64,000 nucleotides of DNA from Rhodospirillaceae bacterium (lineage in GTDB: Bacteria > Pseudomonadota > Alphaproteobacteria > Bin65): positions 248,001-312,000 of the forward strand of contig JAPPLJ010000030.1 in NCBI GenBank assembly GCA_028819475.1. The letters are read 5' to 3'. Of the stretch, positions 45,494 through 54,695 are shown in pieces. Under the pieces are notes generated by a model, which worked only from the letters and a program-made list of their open reading frames with translations, ran no database searches and was not told the origin of the DNA. Both the position numbers and the translations under genes were made by a program. How positions within the stretch are numbered: the first letter of the stretch is position 1; each line of letters begins with the position of its first letter.

Positions 45494-46729
45494 ATGCGGA
45501 ACCTGACGATCGACGGCGACCGGCTGTGGGACTCGCTGATGGAGCTGGCGCAGATCGGCGCGACCGAGAAGGGCGGCGTGTGCCGGCTCGCGCTCACCGA
45601 CCTCGACCGGGAGGGCCGCGACCTGTTCATCCGCTGGTGCGAGGCCGCCGGCTGCACGGTGCGCGTCGACCGGGTCGGCAACATCTTCGCCCGCCGGCCG
45701 GGCAAGGACGAAAGCCGCCCGCCGGTGATGACCGGCAGCCACCTCGATTCCCAGCCGACCGGCGGCAAGTTCGACGGCGCCTACGGCGTGCTCGCCGGGC
45801 TGGAGGTCGTCCGCACCCTCAACGACCTGGAGATCGAGACCGACGCGCCGGTCGAGGTCGTCGCCTGGACCAACGAGGAGGGCAGCCGCTTCTCGCCGCC
45901 GATGATGGGCTCCGGCGCCTTCGCCGGCGTGTTCCCGGAGGAGGAGGTGCTGGCCCGGCCGGACAATGTGACCGGCGACCTGCTCGGCGACGAGCTGAAG
46001 CGCATCGGCTACGACGGCCCGGAGGCGGTCGGCGGGCGCGCGGTCGGCGCCTACTTCGAGGCCCATATCGAGCAGGGCCCGATCCTGGAGAACGAGGCGA
46101 AGACCATCGGCGTCGTGACCGGCGCCCAGGGCCAGCACTGGTACGAGATCACCGTGACCGGGCAGGAGGCCCATGCCGGCCCGACGCCGATGCCCCTGCG
46201 CAAGGACGCGCTGGTCGCCGCCGCCCGCATGATCGACGCGATCAACCGGCTCGGCCACGCCTTCCCGCCCTACGCCTGCGCCACCGTCGGCTTCGTCGAC
46301 GCCAGCCCGAACTCGCGCAACACGATCCCCGGCAAGGTCTTCTTCACCGTCGACCTGCGCCACCCGGACGACGCCACCCTCGCCGCGATGAACGACCGGC
46401 TGCGCGCCGAGTTCGCCGAGATCGCCGGGGCCGCGGGCTGCACCGTCGAGATCGTCGATTTTTGGGAATTCCCGGCCCAGCCCTTCGACGAAGCCTGCGT
46501 TTCCGCCGTGCGCAGCGCCGCCGAGCAGGGCGGCCACGCCTGGCGCGACATCGTCTCCGGCGCCGGCCACGATGCGGTCTATATCGCCCGCATCGCCCCG
46601 ACCGGCATGATCTTCATCCCGTGCGAAGACGGCATCAGCCACAACGAGATCGAGAACGCCACGCGGGAGGACTGCGCCGCCGGCGCCGAGGTGCTGCTCA
46701 AGGCCGTGCTGGACCGGGCGGTGGGGTGA
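45494..46729 (+). CDS. M20-family N-carbamoyl amino acid hydrolase / allantoate amidohydrolase-like enzyme
   Basis: A 411-residue di-zinc amidohydrolase. Metal ligands are in TGSHLDSQPTGGKFDGAYG, the Glu pair in TNEEGSRF, HIEQGP and the C-terminal ISHNEIE. These motifs identify the beta-ureidopropionase/N-carbamoyl-L-amino acid hydrolase group, which releases ammonia and CO2 from ureido compounds. The exact substrate is not resolved. GGGGAA lies before ATG 45494. It is divergent from the acyl-CoA synthetase gene, with 124 bases between. Confidence 0.9.
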   Translation: MRNLTIDGDRLWDSLMELAQIGATEKGGVCRLALTDLDREGRDLFIRWCEAAGCTVRVDRVGNIFARRPGKDESRPPVMTGSHLDSQPTGGKFDGAYGVLAGLEVVRTLNDLEIETDAPVEVVAWTNEEGSRFSPPMMGSGAFAGVFPEEEVLARPDNVTGDLLGDELKRIGYDGPEAVGGRAVGAYFEAHIEQGPILENEAKTIGVVTGAQGQHWYEITVTGQEAHAGPTPMPLRKDALVAAARMIDAINRLGHAFPPYACATVGFVDASPNSRNTIPGKVFFTVDLRHPDDATLAAMNDRLRAEFAEIAGAAGCTVEIVDFWEFPAQPFDEACVSAVRSAAEQGGHAWRDIVSGAGHDAVYIARIAPTGMIFIPCEDGISHNEIENATREDCAAGAEVLLKAVLDRAVG

Positions 46730-46746
46730 AGGGGGCGGCGCGCCCC

Positions 46747-46866
46747 TCGATACGGCGCTCCGCGCCTACTCGGGATGAGGGAAAACTTTTGCCTTTCACC
46801 GTTGTCCCTCATCCTGAGTAGCGGCCGAAAAGCCTGTCCTGAGCTTGCCGAAGGGCCGCGTATCGA
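46747..46866. repeat. Long imperfect inverted repeat
   Basis: TCGATACGGCGCTCCGCGCC and TACTCGGGATGAGGGA on the left pair with TCCCTCATCCTGAGTA and CCGCGTATCGA on the right. The right arm contains CCTGAGCTTGCCGAAGGGC, a widespread intergenic repeat type in proteobacteria. It lies between two convergent genes and could end transcription in both directions. Confidence 0.75.
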
Positions 46867-46897
46867 AGGGCCAACGGCACAGCCCCGCCCCCGTCCC

Positions 46898-48244
46898 CTA
46901 CCCCGTAAACTGCCGCTTCAGCCCTTGCCAGTCGGCCGGGTAGTCGGTCTGGAGGGCGCCGCCGTTCATGGCGTGGTCGGTGACGCGGTAGGGATGGCGG
47001 CTCTCGAACATGAAGCTGATGCCGCTGTCGATATGCTGGGGCGACAGGTCGTGGGCGCTCGCCGCCTCGAAGCTCTCCGGCGACGGACCGTGCGGGATCA
47101 TGCAGTTGTGCAGGCTGGCGCCGCCGGGCAGGAAGCCCTTCGGCCTGGCGTCATAGACGCCGTAGAGCAGCCCCATGAACTCGCTCATCGTGTTGAGGTG
47201 ATACCAGGGCGGCCGGAAGGTGTCCTGGCCGACCAGCCAGCGCGGCGCGAAAACGACGAGATCGGCGTTGGCGACGCCCGGCGTGTCGGAGCGCGAGGTC
47301 AGCACGGTGAAGATCGACGGGTCCGGATGGTCGAAGCTGATCGAGCCGAGCACGTTGAAATCGCGCAGGTCGTATTTGCAGGGCGCGTGGCTGCCGTGCC
47401 AGGCGACGACGTCGAGCGGCGAACGGGCGAGCGCGCAGGCGTGGAAGGCGCCGCCGGCCTTCTGCACCAGCTCGAACGCGCCCGCCATGTCCTCGTAGGC
47501 CGCCTGCGGATAGTGGAAATCGCGCGGGTTGGCGAGGCCGTTGGACCCGATCGGGCCGAGGTCCGGCAGCTCGAAGGGCGCGCCGTAATTCTCGCACAGA
47601 TAGCCGCGCGACGGGCCGTCCGGCAGATCGACGGCGATCTTGATGCCGCGCGGGATCACCGCGAAGTCGCCGGGCGTGAGATCGAGCGCGCCGCATTCGG
47701 TGCGCAGGCGCACGTTCCCGGTCTCCGGCAGCAGCACCATCTCGGCGTCGGCGTTTTTGAAATAGCGCCGCTCCATCGAGGCGTTGGCTCGATACAGGTG
47801 GACCGCCAGGCCGGCCCCGGCGCCCATGTCGCCGTTCCAGACATAGCTCGCCATGCCGTCGAGGAAGTCGGCCGGCGCTTCGGGCGCCGGCTGCGGCGAC
47901 CAGCGGCACTGGGCATGCGGGTAGGTTCCGTCCGCCGACGGCGCGGTCAGCCAGAGCGGCAGGTCGATGCGGCGCCACTCGCCCTGGGCGAGGACCGAGG
48001 GCGCGATGCGGTAGAACCAGGTCCGCCGGTTCTGCGCCCGCGGCGCGGTGAAGGCGGTGCCGCTGATCTGCTCGGCATAGAGGCCGTAGGCCGGCCGCTG
48101 GGGCGAGTTGCGGCCCTCGGGCAGAGCGCCGGGCAGGGCTTCCGTCGCGTGTTCGTTGCCGAAGCCGGTCATCGTGCCGGCCGCCGTGGGGGCAGGGCTG
48201 CCGGCCGCGGTTGCCGGCCGGTGGGCGGGGGCGAGCTCGTTCAT
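46898..48244 (-). CDS. hmgA: Homogentisate 1,2-dioxygenase
   Basis: A 448-residue ring-cleavage dioxygenase of tyrosine/phenylalanine breakdown, converting homogentisate to maleylacetoacetate. Motifs include MTGFGNEHATEALPGALPEG, FHYPQAAYED and, for iron binding, RPPWYHLNTMSEFMGL with the catalytic segment CMIPHGPSPESFE. The start at 48244 is upstream of the family-conserved part by about 30 residues. No maleylacetoacetate isomerase or fumarylacetoacetase gene is nearby, so the rest of the pathway lies elsewhere. Confidence 0.93.
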   Translation of the reverse strand: MNELAPAHRPATAAGSPAPTAAGTMTGFGNEHATEALPGALPEGRNSPQRPAYGLYAEQISGTAFTAPRAQNRRTWFYRIAPSVLAQGEWRRIDLPLWLTAPSADGTYPHAQCRWSPQPAPEAPADFLDGMASYVWNGDMGAGAGLAVHLYRANASMERRYFKNADAEMVLLPETGNVRLRTECGALDLTPGDFAVIPRGIKIAVDLPDGPSRGYLCENYGAPFELPDLGPIGSNGLANPRDFHYPQAAYEDMAGAFELVQKAGGAFHACALARSPLDVVAWHGSHAPCKYDLRDFNVLGSISFDHPDPSIFTVLTSRSDTPGVANADLVVFAPRWLVGQDTFRPPWYHLNTMSEFMGLLYGVYDARPKGFLPGGASLHNCMIPHGPSPESFEAASAHDLSPQHIDSGISFMFESRHPYRVTDHAMNGGALQTDYPADWQGLKRQFTG

Positions 48245-48429
48245 GGCCCTATCTCGTATCCGGGTCTCGTATCGGGGTCCGAAGCTGGAATTTATCGCGA
48301 GCCTAGCCGATTCCGGCACGGCGCGGGAGTCGCGCGTTGCCCCCGAGCGGATCGGCGAACCCGGTTCCGCGCTCCCGGATCGGCGGCTATGCTGCGCCGG
48401 AGCGGTCACCGAGGGAGGGGCGGCGCGCG

Positions 48430-48945
48430 ATGGATCTGAAGGACCATATCCGCGGCATCCCGGATTTTCCGAAACCGGGCATCCTGTTCTACGACATCTC
48501 CACCCTGCTGGCCCATCCGGCGGCGTGGCAGGAGGCGGTCGGGCGGCTGGCCGATGCGGTCGCGCCCTACCGGCCGGAGGTGCTGGCCGGCATCGAAGCC
48601 CGCGGTTTCCTGGTCGCCGCGCCGCTCGCGCTGCGGCTGGGCTGCGGCTTCGTCATGGTGCGCAAGCAGGGCAAGCTGCCCGGCGAAACCGCCGGCCACA
48701 GCTACGATCTCGAATACGGCTCGGACCGGGTGGAAATCCAGGCCGATGCCGTGATGCCGGGCCAGCGGGTCGTGCTGCTCGACGACCTGATCGCCACCGG
48801 CGGCACGCTCCGGGCCTCGATCGAGCTGATCCGCAAGGTCGGCGGCACCGTCGCCGCCGCGGCCTGCCTGATCGAGCTGACCTTCCTGAACGGCCGCGCC
48901 GGCCTCGACATCCCCCTCGAAACCCTGATCCGCTACGAGGAATAG
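48430..48945 (+). CDS. apt: Adenine phosphoribosyltransferase
   Basis: A 171-residue type I phosphoribosyltransferase. The N-terminus [19 protein letters not shown] and the PRPP motif [12 protein letters not shown] are diagnostic, with [10 protein letters not shown] forming the flexible loop. It salvages adenine to AMP. GGGAGGGG precedes the ATG at 48430. It is divergent from hmgA. Confidence 0.94.
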   Translation: MDLKDHIRGIPDFPKPGILFYDISTLLAHPAAWQEAVGRLADAVAPYRPEVLAGIEARGFLVAAPLALRLGCGFVMVRKQGKLPGETAGHSYDLEYGSDRVEIQADAVMPGQRVVLLDDLIATGGTLRASIELIRKVGGTVAAAACLIELTFLNGRAGLDIPLETLIRYEE

Positions 48946-49005
48946 GGCCCTTCTGGTTCCACCGGGAAACGGGCGCGATTGGGAACCGAAAGGCAAGCAG
49001 GGCGT

Positions 49006-49130
49006 CCCCCCTCCCCTTGGGGGAGGGGGTTAGGGGGAGGGGTATGCGGCGGCCGAAGACTCGCCGGAACCGGGCGTCCGTGCGGCAGCAGCCGACCCCT
49101 CCCCTGGCCCCTCCCCCAAGGGGAGGGGGA
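49006..49130. repeat. Pair of inverted G/C-run repeats
   Basis: CCCCTCCCCTTGGGGGAGGG near 49007 and its inverse near 49110 bracket about 60 bases. Each copy is itself palindromic. The pair fills most of the 257-bp gap after apt and before the convergent DUF gene, where no gene is visible, and could act as a bidirectional terminator. Confidence 0.7.
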
Positions 49131-49202
49131 TTCTGTCGAAACCCTTGTCGCAGGAGAAGCTAGCCGTGGCCGATGTCTTCCGAGACGCCCGCCTCCGGGG
49201 AC

Positions 49203-50015
49203 TCACACCGCGCCGAGGGCTTCGGCGATGGCGTCGATCTGGGCGTCGACGTCGACCGGGCAGAGGGCGGTGACCTCGAGATCGCGGTCTTCGTAGACAT
49301 CGCGGCCGAGGCGGCGGGCGCGCTCGTCGACGACCCGGTCGCGCGCCTCGATCAGCGCCTCGATCTGCGGCCGGAACAGGTCGACCATCGCCGTGATCCA
49401 GCGGTTGACCGGCCAAGACGGCCGGGCGAGATCGACCACGAAGCGGTCGAGCATGGCGATCACGTCGGGCGCGGCGAACCAGGTCTCGTCGGTCACCCAG
49501 CGGTTGACTGTGAACAGGCTGACCGGCCGGCCGAACTCGTCCATGCCGATCGCGACCAGATGGGCGACGGCGTCCTCGCGGTCGGCCGGCGGCGCGCCGT
49601 CGGGCCCGGCGAGCGGCCGGCAGGATTCCGGCATGCCGGGACCGCGCAGGAAGGTGTGGAAATGGCCGTGCTCGCCGCCGGCGGTCGGGCCGGGATGGGC
49701 GTGGTAGAAATACTGGGCGAGGGTCTCGGGATCGCACACGTCGCCCCGCGGGTGATGGTCCCACTCGTAGAAACTGCGCGCGCCCAGCAGTTCGCTGATC
49801 GGGTTCTCGCCGCTGCGCGCCAGGACACGCCGGCAGCGCACGACCTCCTCGCCGGCGTCGAGCAGGGCCTCCAGCCGGTCCGCGCCGAGGGCGGCGAAAT
49901 CGGGCGGGCCGATCTGCACGATGCCGGATTTTCGCCCGGATGTTTGCCGGGGTTTTTGCGCAGGTTTCCGCGGGGCTCTTCCGCGCGATCTCTGCGGCGG
50001 TTTCGGTGCGGCCAT
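49203..50015 (-). CDS. Conserved hypothetical protein with His-rich motif
   Basis: About 270 residues from ATG 50015. After a basic, Pro-rich N-terminus (about 30 residues), it has SFYEWDHHPRGDV, QYFYHAHPGP and EHGHFHTFLRG between residues 80 and 124, a dense set of conserved-looking His residues that may bind metal. I think of the DUF6969 family but am not certain. It is downstream of an NTF2-like gene on the same strand, 43 bases away. Function unknown. Confidence 0.65.
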   Translation of the reverse strand: MAAPKPPQRSRGRAPRKPAQKPRQTSGRKSGIVQIGPPDFAALGADRLEALLDAGEEVVRCRRVLARSGENPISELLGARSFYEWDHHPRGDVCDPETLAQYFYHAHPGPTAGGEHGHFHTFLRGPGMPESCRPLAGPDGAPPADREDAVAHLVAIGMDEFGRPVSLFTVNRWVTDETWFAAPDVIAMLDRFVVDLARPSWPVNRWITAMVDLFRPQIEALIEARDRVVDERARRLGRDVYEDRDLEVTALCPVDVDAQIDAIAEALGAV

Positions 50016-50058
50016 GGCGGCGGCGTCCGTTGCGGTTACGCTTGTGGGCGCGCGGCCG

Positions 50059-50556
50059 TCAGGCACGGCGCTTCATGTGCCGGTCGGCCCCGGCGCGGGC
50101 GAGGAAGGCCGAATGCCACTTGCCGGCCAGGCGGTCGATGACCTCGAACGGCACGCCCATGTCGTGCAGCGGCGCCACGGCGTTGCACCGGTCCTCGTAG
50201 CGCGCGATCAGCCCGTCGCGCAGGTGGAACACGCCGACGCCCTCGAAGCCGCAGCGCCTGCCCCTGTTATGCTTCGTCGTGCTGGTGTAGCTGAACAGCC
50301 ACGAGGCGTAGCCGACCTCCGCCGTCGACACCGGGTGGCGGAACTCCCAGTCGAAGTCCCTGCCGTCGCGCCAGAAGATTTTTTCCAGCATGTCGCGGAT
50401 GGCGTCGCGGCCGTGGAACTCGCCGTAGAAAATGTCGTCATAGACGCCGTCCTCGGTGAACAGCGCGGCCAACGCCGTCCCGTCGCCCGCTGCGACGGCG
50501 GCGGCGAAATTCGTGAGAAGGGTGCTGAAACTGCCGGTGTTGTCGGAAGCGCTCAT
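50059..50556 (-). CDS. SnoaL/NTF2-like protein
   Basis: A 165-residue alpha+beta cone protein: NFAAAVAAGDGTALAALFTEDGVYDD at the start, then FHGRDAIRDMLEKIF and the strand GVFHLRDGLIARYEDRCNAV. Such proteins are isomerases, cyclases or ligand-binding domains; catalytic residues are not assignable here. No good ribosome-binding site precedes ATG 50556, so the start is tentative. Confidence 0.75.
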   Translation of the reverse strand: MSASDNTGSFSTLLTNFAAAVAAGDGTALAALFTEDGVYDDIFYGEFHGRDAIRDMLEKIFWRDGRDFDWEFRHPVSTAEVGYASWLFSYTSTTKHNRGRRCGFEGVGVFHLRDGLIARYEDRCNAVAPLHDMGVPFEVIDRLAGKWHSAFLARAGADRHMKRRA

Positions 50557-50790
50557 CGGGGGCGGCCTTGATGCGGTGAACGGGCGCGGGGAACGGGAGA
50601 AACCCGGCCGCCCGGCGCGCGTGCAATCCCTGCCGCGCCGCGCCGACCGGCGGGCGGATACTGCCCCATCGCCCGACCCGCAGCCAATGCGGCAGAGCGT
50701 TGCTTCCGCCCGCCGTGGGTGGCCGGGGATGGCCGGGGCGCAGCATTTTCCGGTTGACCGCGCCCGCCGCCCCGGTTTCCGATCGGCGGC

Positions 50791-51621
50791 ATGAAGACGG
50801 TGCTCATCACCGGCTGTTCTTCCGGCATCGGGCTGGACGCCGCGCGGACGCTGCAGCGCCGCGGCTGGCGGGTCTTGGCGACCTGCCGGCAGGAGGCAGA
50901 TTGCGCCGCGCTGCGCGACGAGGGACTGGAGAGCTTCCGCCTCGACTATAGCGATCCGGCCTCGATCGACGCGGCGATGGCGGAGGCGCTGGACCGCTGC
51001 GACGGCGCGCTCGACGCGCTTTTCAACAACGGCGCCTACGCCATGCCCGGCGCGGCGGAGGATTTCAGCTACGAGGCGCTGGAGGCGATCTTCCGGGCCA
51101 ACCTGTTCGGGCCGCACGAGCTGGCGCGCCAGGCGATCCGCGCCATGCGGCAGCGCGGCCGGGGCCGGATCGTCAACTGCTCCTCGGTCCTGGGCTTCGC
51201 CTACATTCGCTTTCGCGGCGCCTACACGGCGACCAAGCACGCCATGGAAGGGCTGACCGATACGCTCCGGCTGGAGCTGCGCGGCACGCCGATAAAGGTT
51301 TCGCTCATCCTGCCCGGCCCGATCACCACCTCAATCCGCGTGAAATCGCGCCCGCACTACGAAAAATGGATCGACAGGGAGAACAGCGCGTGGCGGGACT
51401 TCTACGACACGGTGCTCGAACCGCGCCTCTACGATCCGGAGACGCGCCGGGATCCGGGCGAACTCGGCCCGGAGGCGGTGACCGCGAAGCTGATCCACGC
51501 CCTCGAAAGCCCGAGGCCGAAGGCGCGCTACTATGTGACCCGCGCGACCTGGGTGGCGCGCCTGTTCCGCATCCTCGTGCCGGCCGGCATCCGCGACCGG
51601 GTGCTGGAACGGTACTCCTGA
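50791..51621 (+). CDS. Short-chain dehydrogenase/reductase
   Basis: A 276-residue classical SDR. The cofactor motif TGCSSGIG is at residues 7-14, the structural NNGAY (usual NNAG) follows near residue 78, and the catalytic Ser and YTATK are in NCSSVLGF and GAYTATKHAME. The substrate is unknown. It is divergent from the SnoaL-like gene and convergent with the secreted protein gene. Confidence 0.88.
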   Translation: MKTVLITGCSSGIGLDAARTLQRRGWRVLATCRQEADCAALRDEGLESFRLDYSDPASIDAAMAEALDRCDGALDALFNNGAYAMPGAAEDFSYEALEAIFRANLFGPHELARQAIRAMRQRGRGRIVNCSSVLGFAYIRFRGAYTATKHAMEGLTDTLRLELRGTPIKVSLILPGPITTSIRVKSRPHYEKWIDRENSAWRDFYDTVLEPRLYDPETRRDPGELGPEAVTAKLIHALESPRPKARYYVTRATWVARLFRILVPAGIRDRVLERYS

Positions 51622-51642
51622 GCGGCCATCGGTACGCGGCAG

Positions 51643-52728
51643 CTACCGGCGCAGCGAGCGGATCGTCAGGGTGTGGCCGCTGCCGTTCGCCCGGATGACC
51701 GACTCGAACGGATAGTTCGCCGCCCAGCGCGGCGAGTCAAAGCGCCAGGTCAGGCGGCGGCCGCCCGCCATCGGCGCGGAGACCACTTCGCCGCGCGCCA
51801 CCGGGTTTTTCGGATTCATGTGGATGACGAACCCGCGCGCAGTCCGGGGCGCACCCGGCGTGAGCGGCAGCGCGCCGTCCAGATTGAGTGTAAGCCGGTG
51901 CGTCGCCGCGGCGTGCCGGTATCCGGCGAGCGCGCCGGCGCCGCCCAGAGCGACGGTAATCCGGTTGCGGTAGCCCGGCATGGGTGCGGTCAGGCGCGTG
52001 CCGCTTTCGGACGACCCGACCGCGAAGGGAAAGCCGGCCGGCCCGGAGTTCAGTTGCGTACTGCGCCGCACGAACGACCAGCGGCCGAACGGGATGACGG
52101 CGATCTGGATGCCGGCGCTGTAGGCCGCCACAAAACCATGCTTGCCCGCCGGGTCGTCGCCCGGGCCGAATGAGTAGTCGCGACCGCCGATCCGCACCTC
52201 GTTGCGCCGCGTCAGGGCATTGCGATCGCGGTGGAACAGAAGAAAATGCCGGTCGGCGGAATGTCCCGACTGGTCGGTCAGGCCGGTCCGGACAGGGGCG
52301 AGCGGCCGGTCGGCGAGGTTGATGGCAATCTCGGTTGGCGCGCCGTCCGGGCCGTTCAATGCCGCCCGGACGCTTTGCGCCCGTCCTGCAGCGCCGGACC
52401 GCCGGTAGACGATCGGCCGGTAGTGGCTGCCCGGAAAATTCTCGACGATCCGCCTGTCGTCGAAAAAGTGAAGCTGGCGCTTGGCGCCCTTTCGCTCGGT
52501 GAAGAACACCCAGACCGCGCGATAGGGGCTGCCGGCCCGGTCGATCGACATGATCTCCGCGCTCTCGTACACCGGGTGGCGCGGCAGCCAGACGAACCAG
52601 TGGTGGTCCCAATACTGGTGGTAGCTCACCAGGGGCACGACCGGCGATTCCGCTCCGGCCGGTGCGGCAGGGCCGGCCAGGCACAACAGGGCGAGGGCGC
52701 CGGCGAACAGACTGCGGCTGGCGGTCAT
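51643..52728 (-). CDS. Secreted protein of unknown function
   Basis: A 361-residue protein with a signal peptide (MTASRSLFAGALALLCLAGP, cleaved near AGA-ES). The mature part is rich in predicted beta strands and aromatic residues (SYHQYWDHHWFVWLPRHPVYES, in two runs). I recognise no domain. GGAGGAACC precedes the ATG. It lies just downstream of the regulator/membrane-protein pair on the same strand, 26 bases after it. Confidence 0.7.
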   Translation of the reverse strand: MTASRSLFAGALALLCLAGPAAPAGAESPVVPLVSYHQYWDHHWFVWLPRHPVYESAEIMSIDRAGSPYRAVWVFFTERKGAKRQLHFFDDRRIVENFPGSHYRPIVYRRSGAAGRAQSVRAALNGPDGAPTEIAINLADRPLAPVRTGLTDQSGHSADRHFLLFHRDRNALTRRNEVRIGGRDYSFGPGDDPAGKHGFVAAYSAGIQIAVIPFGRWSFVRRSTQLNSGPAGFPFAVGSSESGTRLTAPMPGYRNRITVALGGAGALAGYRHAAATHRLTLNLDGALPLTPGAPRTARGFVIHMNPKNPVARGEVVSAPMAGGRRLTWRFDSPRWAANYPFESVIRANGSGHTLTIRSLRR

Positions 52729-52754
52729 GGTTCCTCCTCCCTGCGAGGGATGGT

Positions 52755-53057
52755 TCAGGCGCCGCCTTCGCCGTCCAGAATGTCGCGCAGATAGGCGACA
52801 TGGTCCCGGAAGGCTCGCCGTCCCGCGCTTGTGAGGCCGGCGCGGGTCCGCGGCTTGCGGCCGGCGAAATCCTTGACGATCTCGATATAGCCGGCCTTCT
52901 CCAGGGTCGTCAGATGGGCGCCGAGATTGCCGTCGGTCGCGCCGGTGATCGCCTTGAGCCGGACGAATTCGAGCCTTTCCCGGCGCGGCAGGGCGTTCAG
53001 CGCCGACAGGACCCTGAGGCGCGTCGTCTGGTGGACGATCTCGTCGGGCCCGCTCAT
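52755..53057 (-). CDS. Small winged-helix transcriptional regulator
   Basis: A 100-residue winged helix-turn-helix protein of the short MarR/ArsR-like group: LRVLSALNALPRRERLEFVRLK, then GATDGNLGAHLTTLEKAGYI as recognition helix, and KPRTRAGLTSAGRRAF as wing. Such proteins commonly pair with a membrane protein. Its ATG overlaps the stop of the upstream membrane-protein gene by four bases, so the two are coupled. A palindrome at 53672 is a likely target. Confidence 0.85.
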   Translation of the reverse strand: MSGPDEIVHQTTRLRVLSALNALPRRERLEFVRLKAITGATDGNLGAHLTTLEKAGYIEIVKDFAGRKPRTRAGLTSAGRRAFRDHVAYLRDILDGEGGA

Positions 53058-53620
53058 CGCGCGCGCCGCAGCCAGAGGCCGCCGAGAATCAGCGCGCCGC
53101 CGCCAAGCAGCGGCACGATGTAAGCCGCGTGGGCCGGCGCATGGTAGAAAGCGCCGACCGCGAAGCCGGCGAGTGTCGCCCCGACGGCCGCGAACCGCAG
53201 GCCGAGCCAGCACCCGACGAGCGCGTAGGCCGCCGCGACCAGCAGGACGATGAAGGTCTGGACCTGGACGCCGGAAACCGGCGCGAAGACTGCGAGAGTC
53301 ATCGAGATGAACGCCGCCAGGACGACGATGGCGCCGAAAAAGCGATACGTTGCAATCCGATCGCCGCTCTTTCCGAAACGGCGGCTCTGGGCGATCACGA
53401 GGCCGGCCGTGCCGGCGAGGCCGATCGCGTCGACGGCGGCCCAGCCGATGCCGGCATTCTCCGGCGAGAGCGCCCCGACTGCGCCGGCGACGATCCACAG
53501 CGGGCCCCAGAGCAGCAGGTAGGGGCTGCCCGCCGAATACCCGAACAGCGTGAGGCTGTGCCGTTCCGCCCTGTCGATTGCGTGCAGCGCCGAGGCGGCG
53601 GCGTCCCTGGTCACGGTCAT
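53054..53620 (-). CDS. Multi-helix membrane protein coupled to the regulator
   Basis: A 188-residue membrane protein with about five hydrophobic helices (for example YLLLWGPLWIVAGAVGAL and GAIVVLAAFISMTLAVFAPV). I recognise no family beyond membrane proteins found beside small winged-helix regulators. It is the first gene of a two-gene unit with the downstream regulator. Confidence 0.7.
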   Translation of the reverse strand: MTVTRDAAASALHAIDRAERHSLTLFGYSAGSPYLLLWGPLWIVAGAVGALSPENAGIGWAAVDAIGLAGTAGLVIAQSRRFGKSGDRIATYRFFGAIVVLAAFISMTLAVFAPVSGVQVQTFIVLLVAAAYALVGCWLGLRFAAVGATLAGFAVGAFYHAPAHAAYIVPLLGGGALILGGLWLRRAR

Positions 53621-53671
53621 GGCGTCCCCCGCTGGTCCGGATGTGCGATGCGTTTCGATATAGCCGATTTT

Positions 53672-53695
53672 TACTCTGTATTTTAGAGTACTCTA
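53672..53695. promoter_or_regulatory. Palindromic operator upstream of the membrane-protein/regulator operon
   Basis: TACTCT and AGAGTA are inverted around a 7-base centre, and the second half overlaps the perfect 12-bp palindrome TAGAGTACTCTA at 53684-53695. The site lies about 50 bases upstream of the membrane-protein start; TATATC downstream of it on the minus strand could be the -10 element. It is a likely autoregulatory site. Confidence 0.55.
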
Positions 53696-53754
53696 TTTCA
53701 AAATTCAGTGAACGGCAGAAAAGCCGGGCCGGGCGCTGACACACCCCCATCTGG

Positions 53755-53820
53755 CCTCCCCCTCTGAAGAGGGGAAGGTATAACTCTGCGGACGCTCACA
53801 GCATTTCGCAGAGGAATCCT
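53755..53820. repeat. Dispersed repeat, compact copy
   Basis: CCTCCCCCTCTGAAGAGGGG (53755-53774) is followed 29 bases later by TTTCGCAGAGGAATCCT (53804-53820). Both blocks occur at 35741-35773 and 36373-36405 in other arrangements. It abuts the stop of the DUF2461 gene. Confidence 0.7.
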
Positions 53821-53822
53821 AT

Positions 53823-54509
53823 CTAAAACGCCACCCCGACGGCGGCGGCGAGGAAGGCCGTGAAGCCGGCGCCGGTCCGGGCGATGGCGGCGAAGCGTTC
53901 GGGGAAATCGGGCGCGCAGGCCTCGGCTTCCGAGAAGCGGGTGACGGCGACGAAATCCTTGCGCTTGAGGTCGTCGATCAGTGGATGGTCGGGATCGTAG
54001 CCGCGCGGCGGACGCTTGAGCGACTGGCCCCACATTTCGAACGTGCCGAGGAAGTCCGCGGCGGCCGTGAGTCGCCGCCATTCGTCCGGCCGTGCGACGA
54101 TGGCGTCGCGGATACCGGCCAGCGCCGGGCCGTCGGGATGCCAGACGCCGCAGCCGGCGAAGCAGCCATCCGGCTCCAGGTGGAGGTAGAAGCCCGGCGC
54201 ATGGGCGTCCCGGCCGGCCTCGTGGCGGAAATGGGCGCCGACATTGGTCTTGTAGGGCGTTTTGTCCTTGGCGAAGCGGGTGTCGCGGTAGATGCGGAAC
54301 AGCGAGCCGCCGTTGGGCCGCGGATCGGCGCGGAAATGCGGGCTGATCTCGGCCAGCGGACGGGCGAAGGCGGCGATGAAATCGAGCATCGGATCGCGTA
54401 CCTCTTCGCGGTAGCGCGCCTTGTTGGCCTCGAACCAGGGCCGCTCGTTGTTGGCCCTGAGCGCGCGCAGGAAATCGAAGAGGGCGGGCGAAATCGGCTG
54501 GGTCGTCAT
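53823..54509 (-). CDS. DUF2461 family protein
   Basis: A 228-residue protein of the DUF2461 (TIGR02453) family: LFDFLRALRANNERPWFEANKARY at the start (given in shortened form LRALRANNERPWFEANK), RIYRDTRFAKDKTPYKTNVG and PGFYLHLEPDGCFAG. The biochemical role of the family is not established. A GTG at 54521 is an alternative start; I chose ATG 54509. It is divergent from the SulP transporter, with 186 AT-richer bases between. Confidence 0.85.
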   Translation of the reverse strand: MTTQPISPALFDFLRALRANNERPWFEANKARYREEVRDPMLDFIAAFARPLAEISPHFRADPRPNGGSLFRIYRDTRFAKDKTPYKTNVGAHFRHEAGRDAHAPGFYLHLEPDGCFAGCGVWHPDGPALAGIRDAIVARPDEWRRLTAAADFLGTFEMWGQSLKRPPRGYDPDHPLIDDLKRKDFVAVTRFSEAEACAPDFPERFAAIARTGAGFTAFLAAAVGVAF

Positions 54510-54695
54510 CCGTTGTTCCACGTCAGGCGCGGGTCAGGCGCGGGAAGGATTGCGTTCGGCTCTGTTCGCGCCGATCGCGGGACAGTCCTGTAACCGGCGG
54601 ATCGATGTTATTGCAAGGGACCCGAGCGCAGATCGTATCTTCTCAACGTCCAGGGAAATCGATACATCAAATTAAAAAATATCCGGCATCCCGAT

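Noticed and set aside
43435..46821. Plus-strand frame of 1128 codons
   Set aside because: It crosses the acyl-CoA synthetase gene in antisense and the amidohydrolase gene in another frame, and has no recognisable domain.
49006..49130. CRISPR-like repeat pair
   Set aside because: There are only two copies, in inverted orientation and self-palindromic, with no cas genes in the window.
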